From: Congeria kusceri | Lineage: Eukaryota > Mollusca > Bivalvia > Myida > Dreissenidae | Length of the DNA: 64,000 nucleotides | Direction of reading: 5' to 3' | Assembly (NCBI GenBank): GCA_027627225.1 | Contig: CM051036.1 | Location: forward strand, 36,168,426 to 36,232,425 | Shown: positions 37,234 to 49,486 of the stretch, one piece after another | Numbering within the stretch: position 1 is the stretch's first letter | Layout of the letters: every line of letters starts with the position of its first letter | Made by a program: the position numbers and the translations under genes | Notes under the pieces: generated by a model | Databases searched by the model: none | What the model saw: the letters and a program-made list of their open reading frames with translations, nothing else | What the model was told of the DNA's origin: nothing

Positions 37234-38699
37234 TATATAATGTATAACTTGGTGTAAATGTCAGGGTTTCAGACTTCAGACAAAAATACTTTTATGTGTT
37301 TTACCAATATTTGTATAAGTGTGCAAGTAGTCAATATACACAGTTAAAATACTCTGTTAAAGTAGGTTCCCAATATGAAGATGATTTATAATATTTAGTT
37401 TTGCAAGTAAACATTTGTTTTAGCTTGTATCACTGCTATGAATAAGTTGTGAATGAACAATGTTTTTATCGACTCATTGTTTTTTTTCCGGCCTGGTTGA
37501 TAGGTTTTGAAAAATTATGGGGACGCTAAACATAGAATCAAATTTGTATGGCCTTATTACAGTGAAAAACTGACCGGTTTGTTTCTAATTTTGCCCTTTG
37601 AGTGAGGTTAACTGACCGCCGTGATGTGACTGAAATACTGTTAAAAACGGCGAAAAATCCAAACAAATAAACAAACAGAAAATAACAACTTTAGTTTCAG
37701 ATGTGTTTACCTGTAGATTCCACATAACACGATATTTTCTCTTAGAATCAAGTGCATACACACAGCTTAGGCACAACTTCTTCGCAGAGATTTAACTGTG
37801 TCCGAGTATAGCTCGTTTATATCCCTGCCGTCACGAAGTTTCACGTGACCATAGACAGGCACTTGGCGCAAAATAAATTGGTGGACAAGCACATTATAAA
37901 AACGTGGACAACGTAAAATCCTTGCGTTATTATGTTTACTTTTATTTTGTTTTTGTTTTTCAATTTAACTCGTAATATGCAACATGTCTGTGTCATTTTT
38001 ATAAAATAATAATGTTACAATTAAAATTTTGTTGCGTACAAAATAAATCTTCAATCTTCTCATAATTGTCTCCCCTAAAAAACTTCCAGATCTGTAAGTT
38101 TTTAACTCGTGGTGGCAGTGGTAACTGAGAAGAGTACAAATGGGGAAGTAACCACTGCGAGGAGTTTGGCTTAGGCAAACTCCGCACAGTTTTCTCCCTT
38201 GCTACTGACAATACCATTTACTTGTGGCAGGGGAGAACACTGTGAACGATTTGCAGGTACGGGCATCGGAAGTAGCCTCTTCAGGTGAAAGTTGCGCGGA
38301 TAATCTCTCATGCGTAATCAGGGGCGTACCTGGCCGTGTTTTGGGTATACGCACAGTTATAAAATACGGGTCGTTCTGTTTGTGTCTCCTCACCTATCAG
38401 AAAATATAGAGAAATGCATGTATTTACATTTATTGCTTTACATAAAGTAAAGGGTCCATTTGAATTTCACTGACAGCACAATACAATATAACACTTCATC
38501 AATCCAAAGCCCAACAACCTTCTCCATCGTACTCCTCAGGTACGTTTTCACTCTTCGCATGGTCGGAAACAATCGTTCTGCTGTTGCTGTCGATACTGGC
38601 ATGACAGCCAGAACGACTAGACAACACCGTACATTTAGATAATTATCCTGTGTGGCATACGCTTAGCTGGAAACTTCGTTTTCTGGTGCATTTGGCGAT
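37234..38699. other. No gene seen
   Basis: No exon, RNA gene or intact element could be supported. Confidence 0.45.
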
Positions 38700-39312
38700 G
38701 TTTAAACAGCCTCCATGCGCTTATCAATAAAGATTCAAGTGTACAGAGCTGCAGTTGTAACCACTCTCCTGTATTGATGCGAAGCCTGGGTTCTGTATCG
38801 AAAACAATTGCAACTTCTGGAACGGTTCCATAAACGATGTCTCCAAGCCATCATGAGCATCAAGTGGCGTGACTATGCGACAAAAATAAAAGCCTTGGTG
38901 CGAGCCAACGTCCCCAGCATCGAGGTCATGTTTCTGATCAAACAGCTTCCGCTGGGCTGCTGGACACCTGTCACGAATGCCCAAAGCTGTGTCTATGGAG
39001 AGCTAAGCCAGGGTAAATGTGACAGCGCTCTAAGGATCAGCTTAAGCGCCAACTCAAAGCAGCTGGCATCCCTGACAAGAACAACATGGCAAAAGACAGA
39101 CGCAGACGGAAGACTGTCACAATCAAGGTAATAAGATCTTTGAGGAAACCAGGAGAGAAGCTGCTGAAGCAAAGCGCAGACGGAGAAAAGCAACAGCAAC
39201 CCAGATTCCTACTGCCCAAGGGTTCCTTTGCCCAGCGTGTGCAAGAAAGAGCCGCTCGAGGAGTGGTCTACACAACCACCCGGAGAAGGTACCAGAGACG
39301 GCCCAGGAACTA
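38700..39312 (+). pseudogene. Decayed 3' end of a LINE reverse-transcriptase ORF
   Basis: The plus-strand translation gives, with frame changes, YRAAVVTTLLY, CEAWVLYRKQLQLLERFHKR, CLQAIMSIKWRDY, RANVPSIEVM, YGELSQGKCD and then basic, degenerate sequence. This matches the thumb/C-terminal region of RTE- or CR1-like LINE polymerases, where LLYGCEAW, LERFHQRCLR and GELSQGKR recur. The clade is from memory. The Gly of the YGCE motif is replaced by a stop (TGA at 38785-38787). Only the 3' portion is present, as expected for 5'-truncated copies. Confidence 0.8.
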
Positions 39313-40250
39313 GCCATTCTCATCACATTCTCATCACAATAAAACAAATAATGTACCATTAGCGCTTAACTTAATCAGACATATTGCAAATAAAGTCGGA
39401 GACTGTTACCTTGCAAAGAGCTTTACTGCGAGGATCTTGTTTCAAAAATAAAACCAACAACAGGAACAAAACACCCCATACTGACTGACAGAATATGGAA
39501 GCCATTTATAGCTGTTAACCACACTGCATCAATTAATGAAATCGTGCACATCATGCCATGCAGGTAAGCAGTGAAATGTTCTACTTTTCATCCAAATTAC
39601 CGCCGTGGTTAAAAACGCCATTGACTCAACATACGATGGCAAACAATTCACCATTTCCATTATTTTCCGCGAAAATAAATTGCCATTGAAACATTTGTTA
39701 TATTCCTTCAAATAAATCATATCGCACGTGAAAGTAGTCACCCGTAAAACACAGACTGCGTTCGCGAATTTGGCAACGTGCACATACTGTCTGTAAATAA
39801 CGCATGAAAATTCCCATTCCTATTTCGTTAATGATTTTTATCAGCAAAAACAAATATGCTTTGTCTTGCAATGTACATGTATATGTTTCGAATTGTAATG
39901 TATATAAACATATTTTTGTTAGCTTGTTAAATACATGAAAACAGTAGATTTCACATAAACCCGCTTTTGCGTATGCCATTTAACCAACATTTTGCTAATA
40001 GACATGCACTTTGTACTTCGTTTCTTACAAAGTAGACTTTATAAAAGAAGCACTTTTCTGTGTGGACTTTGTCAATAAATTACCATACCTTTTGTGTCCT
40101 GCAAAGTCCGTATGTCAAGTGTAATGTTTCAAATGCAGTGACAACATTGGCTGTTTTGATGTAATTCCGAGCCCGAATATCGAAGTGAATCCAAAGCAGT
40201 GTTCTTCAATGTAGCCGTCATATTGAGTCGCAGAGGTGTGATGTACCTGC
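39313..40250. other. No gene seen
   Basis: No supportable feature. Confidence 0.45.
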
Positions 40251-40251
40251 T

Positions 40252-40375
40252 GTCCGCCATGCAAGTACGATCGGGGACATCGTCCGCCATGCGAGTACGA
40301 TCGGGGACATCGTCCGCCATGCGTTTGAACGATCTTTCACAAGACACCAAGTATTGGTTCTACCAAGGGAGCGGA
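40252..40375 (+). repeat. 33-bp direct repeats followed by a SINE-tail fragment
   Basis: GTCCGCCATGC with GTACGATCGGGGACATC is repeated twice, with a third GTCCGCCATGC. At 40354-40373 the 20-mer CACCAAGTATTGGTTCTACC matches the tail of the SINE at 15180-15383. The head is missing, so this is a 5'-truncated or chimeric SINE piece. Confidence 0.6.
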
Positions 40376-40435
40376 ATTTTGAAAAATTCAAGATTAAATA
40401 AATAAGTTTAAACTAATAAAGCCATCATATATTTA

Positions 40436-40715
40436 GAGTTGTTTATCGGCTTATAAAAAACGATTTAGATTTCTGATTCGTATGAATTAAACCACGAGGG
40501 GCGTTATCCCGAGTTGTTTAATAATCCGCATTAGAGCGACAAAAAAATCGTTGTTAATTAACCGATAAACAACGATATTGCGAACGTTATTTTGATTTTA
40601 ACATAACCTGGAAACATTTTATGCAATTACAATGCGAACTATATTGTACAGTTTTGGAACTATTTTTCGGGTTAACAACGGTGAATTTTATTCTTTGTCT
40701 ATAGACATTTCTGCG
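40436..40715 (+). mobile_element. TTGTTTATCGGC family element, copy 1
   Basis: It contains GTTGTTTATCGGCTTATAA, TATGAATTAAACCACGAGGG, TCCCGAGTTGTTTAATAA and CCGATAAACAACGATAT, with the first and last pairing as a palindrome. A downstream module has AACTATTTTTCGGGTTAACA and TTTGTCTATAGAC. Related copies are at 49075, 53768 and 62527. It has no coding capacity. Confidence 0.75.
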
Positions 40716-40854
40716 CGTGCCTTATTAGAATGCATATTTTCGGATTATATTAACGGATCCGGATGTTCGCATGGTCACATTTAATATAGTTTGCAATACT
40801 GCCGTCTTTTTATATTAACCTCGTGAACGAACAAAGTCTCGATAAGTAAAAGGC

Positions 40855-41040
40855 GATTCCACGAGGCGAAACAGACGAAATTTACGAGACGAAAAAGAGA
40901 AAATCCACTAGGCGAAAAAGACGAAGCACACGAGGCGAAAGATGAAATCAACGATGCGGAAAAGACGATATCTACGAGGCGAAAGGGCGAAGGCACGGGT
41001 CGAATAAACTGCGTTACGATGCGAAAACCTGAAGTCATGG
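40855..41040. repeat. Degenerate CACGAGGCGAAA minisatellite
   Basis: About eight imperfect units of roughly 20-24 bp, each with a variant of ACGAGGCGAAAAAGACGAA. The composition recalls the CGAGACACGAAGCG motif at 480-930, though relationship is not established. Confidence 0.7.
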
Positions 41041-41289
41041 GTCAAAATGACTACGTCACGATGTACTCCATTGAAGATTTCTGATGAAACAATTTCAGAA
41101 ATAAATACTTTGATTGAAAAAGTTGATATTCATTTTTGATCAAGTTAGTAAACACTCGGCAAATTAAGGTTTTTATGAGTACGTTTTTATTTCTAAATTA
41201 CATAAAATGGTGCGTGTGCAAGTAAAACATACAACATAAATTCCGTAAAGGAACACTTCTGTATCAAAAGATGTGATGAAATCATTGAA

Positions 41290-41564
41290 TGCTTAGTATA
41301 AGTTAGAGTTTATTAAGAGATTTGCTCAGGAATAAGAAGCCCTAAGTGAGGGAGCGCAGAACTCTTTGTTGGTAAGAGTCTGTGAAGAGCGTTCTCCTTG
41401 AAGTTTGCCTCAATTATCTAGCCAATCAGGAGTCTTAATTTTTTTAATTCAAAGGATTAATTTCATAAAGAACGCTCTTCGCAGACTTATCGGTCGCTGC
41501 GCTCCCTCACTTAGGTCTTCTTATTCCTGAAGAATTATCTTAATAAACTCTAACTTATACTTAG
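41290..41564. mobile_element. 275-bp palindromic element
   Basis: The left arm (TATAAGTTAGAGTTTATTAA, GGAATAAGAAG, CCTAAGTGAGGGAGCGCAG) is mirrored by the right arm (CTGCGCTCCCTCACTTAGG, CTTCTTATTCC, TTAATAAACTCTAACTTATA). Inner GAAGAGCGTTCT and AGAACGCTCTTC also pair. This is a non-coding fold-back or MITE element. Confidence 0.85.
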
Positions 41565-42475
41565 AAAAATTATGAGAAATTATCGGAGCAAAACTCTCCA
41601 AGTGGAAGCAACAGCTACACAACGACATGAGTAATATCTTCTAAGCCTCGTGGATGTTACATAGCTTCCTCTTAACATAAAACCTGAATTAACACCAGAA
41701 CATAAATTGGACATAATTCTCAGAAATCGTGCGTTCGTGTTTATCGTTGTTTCCCCATCTCCATAACACGTTCCGTGTTTTACGACCATGTTAGGACCGT
41801 AAATACCATTATCTCTTAAGTGTCCTTATTTGACAAATTGGCCAGTTTATCCAAGCGAAAACTCTTGATACTGGCAGCACAACGTACTATTAAATGGCCT
41901 CGTAAATATTTGTAACACTAATTAGCGAGGAACATATAATTAATCGTTCATATCAGCGTCTAACCATAACACTCTAAGTTATGGTTCGCTGTAGCGAAAA
42001 GGACTTAAAAATATCCATAACATAGCACGGACACGGAAAGTGTTGATATGACAGAGAGGCATATATTGTAATAGTCTTGTTTTGTTTCTATTAAACTGAT
42101 CCGAGACAATTTAGAGCTAATAATTATTAGTTGAGATTTTAATTGTGGGATTTTTTTTCAATACTAGTGTTAAGTGAATGTTTAGGAAAATTGTTGTCAA
42201 AATGCATGTGGGCATCAGTTATGGTTTGGCTAAAAGGTCCTTTCCAATCATTTCCATAGTTCGGGCATTCCGATCCATTTTTTCCCAAGGCACAATGACT
42301 GTGCATGTGGATTATATGTAATCCATGTAAAAAAAAGGGACATGGATATGTGCATATTAGAGTGTATGCCAAGATTTTCAACCTTACCCGTAGGCATATG
42401 ATGACACATTGTGTTTCCTCAGGAAGTACGGATCCGTTGGTGTAACGGTGCAGGCTTTTTTAACCTGTTATTGTT
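41565..42475. other. No gene seen
   Basis: No supportable feature. Confidence 0.45.
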
Positions 42476-42900
42476 GTTAAAGTGTGGTACTAGTAAAATT
42501 AATAAAGTGTGGTCCAATAAATATTGTGAAGTGTGTTCCAAGAAATATTATTAAAGTGTTGTCCTACAAATATTGTTTTTAAAGTGTGGTCATATAAATA
42601 GTATTAAAGTGTTGTCCAATAAATAGTGTCAAAGTGTGGTCCAAGAAATATTGTGAAAGTGTTGTCCTATAACTATTGTTAAAGTGTGTTAATAGTAATA
42701 GTGTTGAAGTGTGGTACTAGTAGTAGTATTAGAGTGTAGAGTTGGAAACATTGTTGAAGTGTGGTTATAGATATATTATTAAAGTGTGGTTCTATAAATA
42801 TTATTAATAATAGAAGTGTGTTGTCATCATTAATAGTTCTAATCAATAGTTGTAGTGTTGTTACATTGATAGAATATTAAGGTGTGGTACCTGTTAAAAA
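42476..42900. repeat. Degenerate ~27-bp minisatellite
   Basis: About fifteen variable copies of TTAAAGTGTGGTCCAATAAA followed by TATTG. Copies drift in length and sequence. Confidence 0.85.
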
Positions 42901-44320
42901 GTGATCAAAATTTAGCTTAGCGTGTAATGTCTTCTCTGGCGTAGTTGTTGAAACTATGTATATATAGTTGTACAAGAGATCCGTGTCATAGCTTTAACTG
43001 TGATCGTTCCAAAATTTATTTTAGTGGTAGTTAGCGAATTTGAACTTGCTAATGTTTGAACTTGCTAATGTTTAATAACTGTGATTTTAATAACCCGTTA
43101 CTCTCAGAAACTAGTACCATATCCGTGTGTGCCTTTATATCATTGTACTTTTGTGATGAAAGTAAGTCTCGTACCATGCACGTGCAGTAAATCAGTCATG
43201 CTTAACAGGCAAATGACATCAATCATTGCACTTACATTTAAAACAGTGCATGTATTAGTTTGAGTAAAAAATATAGACATTTATGTGTGTGTGATTAAAT
43301 TTCTATGAAAATGGGCAAAATGGTCACGTAAAAAGTGGTATGTGACATTGTGTAAAGATGTGTACCCTGGCTGGAATATGAACAACAATGCATCAAATCA
43401 AATGCATGTTAGTAAAACCATATTTGAATAATGCAGCGCTGGAAAACATGCAGGTATATTTAATTATTGGTACGACAGCTGCAGGTGCGAATGGCCATAG
43501 AAGTTGCTTTCCAAGCGCGTTAACACCTATTACTGCCATTTTGCGCGGACTAGTGGTTAATTTTATCTCATGTCCGCTAAATGTCCACGCCAGGAGTGCG
43601 CACTTGAAAAATTAACAGTCGTTTTAATTGTTTGTCACAAATACAATATTCCGCCATAAATCTATGGGCAGTGACACTTGATAGCCGGTTAATTATAATT
43701 CCCGTACTCACGTATGGTCCTCGCGCTTGTTAGTATTTGCTCTTAGGTCGCGCTTTACATGAACAAGTCTATAGACAGTTAATATATCTAGCCAGTTTTG
43801 TTCAACATAATTATGCACGCGTACATATACGAACTTTATACTGAGCATCGATAATGTTTTAAAATAAAGTCTATGAATAAGATATAATTGACACATTTTT
43901 TTGTAAAATAAAACAAAAATTGCATCTTTATGTGCAAATAAGCAGACTATCTGCTGTATTTATAAACATTATACAGCTTGTTGGCGCTTATTTTCATGCT
44001 TACTTGACTATCAGAAGAAAAACAACTTTCGTTTCAATCTGAGAGAAAGCTAAGAAATTTTCTGTAATAAAAGTAATTCAATATTTTGATAAAAACACAC
44101 AATTAATTTATATAACTATTATTGGGACAATTCTAAAATGCCCGAAGCAATCTTGACGTTCGCTGTTTGAAAACTACAGGTCTTAAATCACGCATAATGA
44201 TTATTGTTCAAATCACCGGCTTTTTGAGTACCAATAAATCTTATGTGTGGTTGTGGAGTGTTGAATTTGTGATAACCGCTCTCGATTTCCACCTGTCGCG
44301 AACCTGTCCCTCTGTGAAAA
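42901..44320. other. No gene seen
   Basis: No supportable feature. Confidence 0.45.
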
Positions 44321-44518
44321 AGTTACTCACGCAAACCAAGAAATCGCTGGATATCCATTAATATTAAAGTTACTCACGCAAACCAAAAAATCGTTGGATA
44401 TCCATTAATATTAAAGTTACTCACGCAAACCAAGAAATCGCTGGATATCCATTAATATTAAAGTTACTCACGCACACCAAGAAATCGCTGGATATCGCTG
44501 GATATCCATTAATATTAA
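44321..44518. repeat. 47-bp tandem repeat, four copies
   Basis: The unit contains AGTTACTCACGCAAACCAAG and AAATCGCTGGATATCCATTA followed by ATATTAA. Units start at 44321, 44368, 44415 and 44462. The last has an internal repeat of CGCTGGATAT. Near identity indicates recent expansion. Confidence 0.95.
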
Positions 44519-46061
44519 TCCCGAACTGACTTTAATACAATTCAAGTCAAATTTATTTGGCAAATGTGCAATGTGCAATGCCAAAACAAGAATATAATGA
44601 CAATGAATGAGATGAATAAGTATGTTGCAAAGCAGGTATTAAAACGTCATGGCGTTTCTCTATATGCATGATCTAATATAATTTATAATAATAATTAATA
44701 TATTGTTAAAATGGTCTGAATGCATTGGCTATTTGTCTTATCGAAACTGTCATAGTCACAATCATTTTGTTGCAAACAAGATTAAATACGTTTAAAATAA
44801 AATACAGATGCATGGTCGTCTGCTTTACGAAAATTTAAAATCCACGCCTTCTATATTGAGTCAAATTGTTCCATGGCCAAATAAACGCCTTCAAGTCTGC
44901 CATCCCGCTTCAGTGCAAGAAAAGGCAAGCGCGTTACTGACACTTCTGCACCTCACATCAGAATAGTATCGTGCTGACAACGATTGTTCCATTCGTTCGG
45001 GGACTTATTGTGCATGGCCATTTATTTTTTATTAACTTTGCAAGGTGTCGGCCTTTAAAGCATGTGTCGTATTTTCTCTCGCACAAATGCTGGTAATGCG
45101 ATTATCTTGCAGATACAAAGCTTTGGTCGCCAGCTGCACTTGTTCTATGGCGGACAAGTGTCACATCTTGCGGATGAATACATGACGTAATCACTGGGTG
45201 TCAGCCGTCGGAAGTCATCAACAGTGAAAATAGTTCGCATGTGACAAAACAATTTTCGGCTGATTAAAATGCATTTATTTCGAAGTAAACAGCGACAAGA
45301 ATTATTTGTTGAAGTCGAACAACGTGTAAATATAAATAAATATAGAACGATATAAATTAAATATGAATAACAATCAAATGTAGATTTAATAAACTATAAA
45401 CATAAACGCCAACTTAGGCCCAGATCTCCTTTTTTTCAATTATTAATTAACACGTCATACAAGCAATTCTAATATGTACAAAAACGTCTTTAATTCGAAC
45501 GTATTTATTTGAAGAGACATACATACCACCCCTGGTGTATATACACTATTAAAAAGTTTTAAAATTAAAATTCTTTTTACATGCATAGCGTATCCCAGAC
45601 AAAAAAGGTAACCCGCATTTTTGTTCGCGTTAGTCTTCTACCGAAAATATTAGTTATATTCTCACACTGTTCTACAATGCACCTGTCAGTCGAACGAGGG
45701 GATGCGCGTTGTCATGGTAACAAAAGAAGCAGACGTACATTTCGCGCCATGGAGCTGACTGGTTCACTTACAGGAATGTGGCGTTTTCCTTTGAACGCCG
45801 TTTCTAATGAAAAGATTTTTTTCAAGTGTTTAAATTGTCTTCAATGCGTCTCTTGTCAAATCATGACAGCGTGTTAAATTGGACACTATTTTTCGATGTA
45901 TTTACCATCGGCTGTGTCGAATAGTGTTAAGATTAAATACCGCTGAGTTTAAAAAATGGTCGTAATAGCTGTTTCGTTTATTATTGTTGCAGTTGTTGGT
46001 GGTGGTAGTGGAAGCCGATTGTAATAATTATGACGGTGATGACGATGATAAGGATGAAGTT
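44519..46061. other. No gene seen
   Basis: No supportable feature. The 98-residue frame at 45581-45877 has no recognisable domain. Confidence 0.45.
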
Positions 46062-46119
<58 letters not shown>

Positions 46120-46210
46120 CAAGGTAGAAGAAGGAGGAGGGAGGGTGAAGTGGATTGTAATGATGTTGATAATGATGATGATGGTGATGATTATGATGAT
46201 GATGATGCGG
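46062..46210. repeat. TGA trinucleotide microsatellite
   Basis: A perfect (ATG)n run from about 46062 to 46119, followed by a degenerate TGATGA-rich tail to 46210. Confidence 0.95.
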
Positions 46211-46511
46211 CTGCGGTGGCAGTGATGATGGCATTATGTCCCTTTGTATGACCTAAGACTATTAAATTCTATCTCGAAAGAAGTGTTTGTTTTTAGTTTT
46301 GTGTGTTTCTTACAGCACACAGTTCCTGTTATTTATTCGCTTGCGTCTAAGTGCATATGCTTGATCCTAAATCACACAATGTGTCACCTCAATGGGCTAA
46401 TTTTGTCATTCAGCCTGCGATTAGCCTGGTTGATAACGAGCGTCTGTCTACTAAAAATATGATCTGCCACTTCAGTGAGACGCTTTTGATACGCTTAGGA
46501 ATCAAACATTT

Positions 46512-47515
46512 CACCTGTACATTAATTGACACCCATTAAAACGAGTATTTTATTATGAAACATTTTAATTAATATTATGGGAACCTGGTCGCTTGACTGT
46601 TATTAATTGACACCCATAAAAACGAGTATTTTATTATGAAAATTTTAATTAATATTATGGGAACCTCGTCGCGTGACTGTTAGCCAATGGCGTGCGCTCT
46701 TTACTACAGGTGCAGGCTCTTATTTTATGATCCAATAAAGGTTTCATTAGTGAACGCTATCTGTATAAAATCTTTCTTATCGTAGCGTTTTCAATCTTTT
46801 ATAGATTAGTCTTCACCTGACGTCCAACGCGTGGCGTTGTTCAGCTATGAATTTATACGACTTTTGTGCTTGTCTTATAAATTGTATAAACTCACATGCA
46901 TGTGTACCAGGCGAATCCAATGCGCTGCTTTTATGCTCAGAAATAGTGCAACAATCTGTCGCGTGTCAATTAGAGGATGTTATTTAAACAGCACCTTGCC
47001 CGAGCTATCGTCGCGTATTTTAATCCAGAAATGGGGAATCGATGCGAAGTATTTAGCTTCGGGCGCGATTTTCATAAATTAAGTATTGTTTGTAGCGACA
47101 CCTGTTACCCCAGCATTATATCGCGTTCGCAAATATTTCGAGAAGTGGGCGGGACTTATCTTCCTCTCAGCATCATAAGGTGTCATTTGATTGGCCAACA
47201 CCGCGTCAAGTGATGGGACAAATTAAGACGGACAGGCGACAACGGTATGTCTTAGGGCTAGAAACATTTGTTCATACTTGACTTTGGGATATTTCTGGTG
47301 TAAGAAATCACATTATTTGAAATATCCGCGAACGTTGAAAAAAGGAGTTGTTTGTTTTTGCAATATACATCGACACCTACCGATCTTTAATTTACGTCTC
47401 CATTCAGACGCGTGAATCGTTGTATTTAATGCAAACACTTGAATACGTTGACATATAATAGAATATAGTAGATTACGTATCAGCTTAAAACGATTTAATT
47501 GATTCCAAACAGGTG
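46512..47515. promoter_or_regulatory. Cluster of five CACCTG/CAGGTG E-boxes upstream of the putative Snail-family exon 1
   Basis: Sites are at 46512-46517, 46707-46712, 46814-46819, 47099-47104 and 47510-47515. Snail-family fingers recognise the CAGGTG core, and autoregulation is known in the family. Five in about 1 kb is roughly ten times the chance expectation for both orientations. A regulatory role is inference. Confidence 0.4.
46521..46682. repeat. 81-bp direct tandem duplication
   Basis: ATTAATTGACACCCATTAAA, ACGAGTATTTTATTATGAAA, ATTAATATTATGGGAACCTG and GACTGTTA occur twice at an 81-bp spacing with few differences. Confidence 0.9.
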
Positions 47516-47615
47516 TACGGGACGGATCGTTCTTTTTGTGGGCTCATGCCTTATTCGTACAACAAAACTCTCGTGGTATAACCGGAGATACCGCTGAGAT
47601 CCTATGTAGCCAGAC

Positions 47616-47712
47616 ATGAGTGCGGCAGTGCTCGAGAAAATGGACAGCTCACGTGATCTGAATGATAATCACGTGCACGATAAAATGGATGATAATCACG
47701 CTCATGAAAAAG
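47616..47712 (+). CDS. Candidate first coding exon of the Snail-family gene
   Basis: An ATG frame of 32 codons plus one base ends at AAAAG|GTATAA, a plausible donor. Its phase (one leftover G) fits the exon at 51629, which starts with two bases, and the junction codon would be GAA. The peptide begins MSAAVLEKMDSS and contains a repeated DNH(V/A)H(D/E)K pattern. It lacks the MPRSF-type SNAG repression motif that Snail proteins normally carry at the very start, so the true first exon may be elsewhere and this may be chance. The putative intron is 3.9 kb. Confidence 0.3.
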
Positions 47713-47731
47713 GTATAAATTGTTTATATCA

Positions 47732-47872
47732 GTGCGTCATCATCATCATCACCAGCATCATCACTATCACCACCACCACCATCATTAGCAGCAGCAGCAT
47801 CATCAGCACCACCAACATCATATCATCACCAGCAGCATCATTATCATCGTTTTCATCATCATCATCATCACC
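47732..47872. repeat. ATC / CAC / CAG trinucleotide array
   Basis: Imperfect CATCAT, CACCAC and AGCAGC runs immediately follow the candidate exon 1 donor, inside the putative intron. Confidence 0.9.
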
Positions 47873-48014
47873 AGCATTTCTGGTTTATGCATCGTTAAAA
47901 TGGATTGAGAATAATCTATGTTAACGAAGCATATGTTACTTTTTAAGAAGTTCGCAAATAATGAGTGTTATGTATGTAAGTTGCTAAATATAATGAGCAA
48001 CGCCGTTTAGCGGT

Positions 48015-48072
48015 AGGGTGGTGGTGGTAGCATTAGTAGTAGTAGTAGAGATAGTAGTAGTAGTAGTAGTAA

Positions 48073-48117
<45 letters not shown>

Positions 48118-48270
48118 CAGTAGTAGTAGTCGTAGTAGAAGTAGAAGTAGTAGTAGTAGTAGAAGAAGAAGTAGTAGTAGTAGAAGTAGTAGTAGTAGTT
48201 GTAGTAATAGTAGTAGTAGAAGTAGTAGTAGTAGAAGTAGAAGCAGTAGCAACAGCAGCAGCAGTAGCAC

Positions 48271-48350
<80 letters not shown>

Positions 48351-48515
48351 CCAGTAGTAGAAGCAGCAGCAGCAGCAGCAGTAGCAGCAGAAGTAATAAT
48401 AGTACATAATAGTAGTAGTAGCAGTAGCAGCAACAGTAGCAGTAGACGTGATAGAAGTACTTATTGTAGTAGCAGAAGCAGTAGCACTAAAAGTAATAGT
48501 TGTATATTGTAGTAG
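48015..48515. repeat. Large AGT trinucleotide array with AGC and AGA interruptions
   Basis: About 500 bp of TAG/AGT repeats, with a long pure run at 48270-48350. It yields long artificial frames in both strands (poly-Val, poly-Thr, poly-Leu) that are not genes. Confidence 0.97.
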
Positions 48516-49074
48516 TAGCTATAGTTGTTGTTGTTGTGACATTAGCTTTGTAATTGTAAGCCGTTTTATTAAGATTTCAAGCCTTTATCGTCCGGCTAAT
48601 TATTTGTTTCCAACTGTTTTAATGTAGATATTTAACTAATCTTCTTGATTCGTGATCCGAAACATTGATTTCAAGTTTATTTAAAGTTCATTAAAAACAT
48701 CAGCAATCCGGGAATAACTTTTCTTCTATTCCATGCATTCACGTGACAATTGGCTAGAACAATGAATTTGCAACATAAAAATGTGCCCATAACTAATAAA
48801 AGGATTTTAGTTAGATAAGTTTAAAATTTACATATTAACTCTGCACTTTTGTATGATATATTGTTATAATTTCATCAGATATTTGAGATTTTTCATTTCT
48901 TCCATTATTAAAATTAAATAATTGATTTAAAATATTAGCATTTTAAATTGCATATCCGGAGCACCGTTTTGGAAGTGCACAATTAACAACTAATTATGTT
49001 GTTGTTGTTTTATCGTTATATCAAATATACGTGCATATGATAGAGCGTAAAATCTAACATGACACGCGCAGAGT
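48516..49074. other. No gene seen (putative Snail-family intron)
   Basis: AT-rich sequence without recognisable elements. Confidence 0.5.
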
Positions 49075-49345
49075 TTTCTATAAACAAAGAACAAAATTCA
49101 CCGTTGTTAAACTACCAATAAACAACCCGAAAAAATAGTTCCGAAACTGTAACATATAATTCTTACTGAATGGCATACAAGGTCATGTTAGAATCGAAAT
49201 AATTATCGCATTATCGTTGTTTATCGGCTTATAACACCGATTTGTCGTTCTGATGCGGTATATTAAACCGATCGCCCTCGTGGTTTAATTCATATGCATC
49301 AGAACTCCAGATCGTTATTAATTAGCCGGTAAACAACTCTTGATC
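49075..49345 (-). mobile_element. TTGTTTATCGGC family element, copy 2, reversed
   Basis: Opposite in orientation to the other copies. It starts with AAACAAAGAACAAAATTCAC and AATAAACAACCCGAAAAAAT, then ATCGTTGTTTATCGGCTTAT, TCGTGGTTTAATTCATATGC, and ends with CCGGTAAACAAC. Confidence 0.75.
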
Positions 49346-49486
49346 GAAAAATATGTGTTAAATATCACACAAAAGATATTTTTAAAAAGCCGATTCGTAT
49401 TTTACTTCAATTATGAAAGAACGATCACAATACAAGTGAAGGTTTTGCATTTTAGTTCAAAATCACCTACCCATTATCGAAAATAA

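Noticed and set aside
44321..44518. CRISPR-like array
   Set aside because: Units are head-to-tail repeats without unique spacers, in a eukaryotic genome.
47546..47575. MPYSYNKTLV start followed by GTATAA, considered as a divergent SNAG exon
   Set aside because: The exon would end in phase 0, which does not fit the phase required by the acceptor at 51629, and the MPRSF-type residues are absent.
47984..48512. Poly-Thr, poly-Leu and poly-Val open frames up to 164 residues
   Set aside because: All arise from the AGT trinucleotide array.
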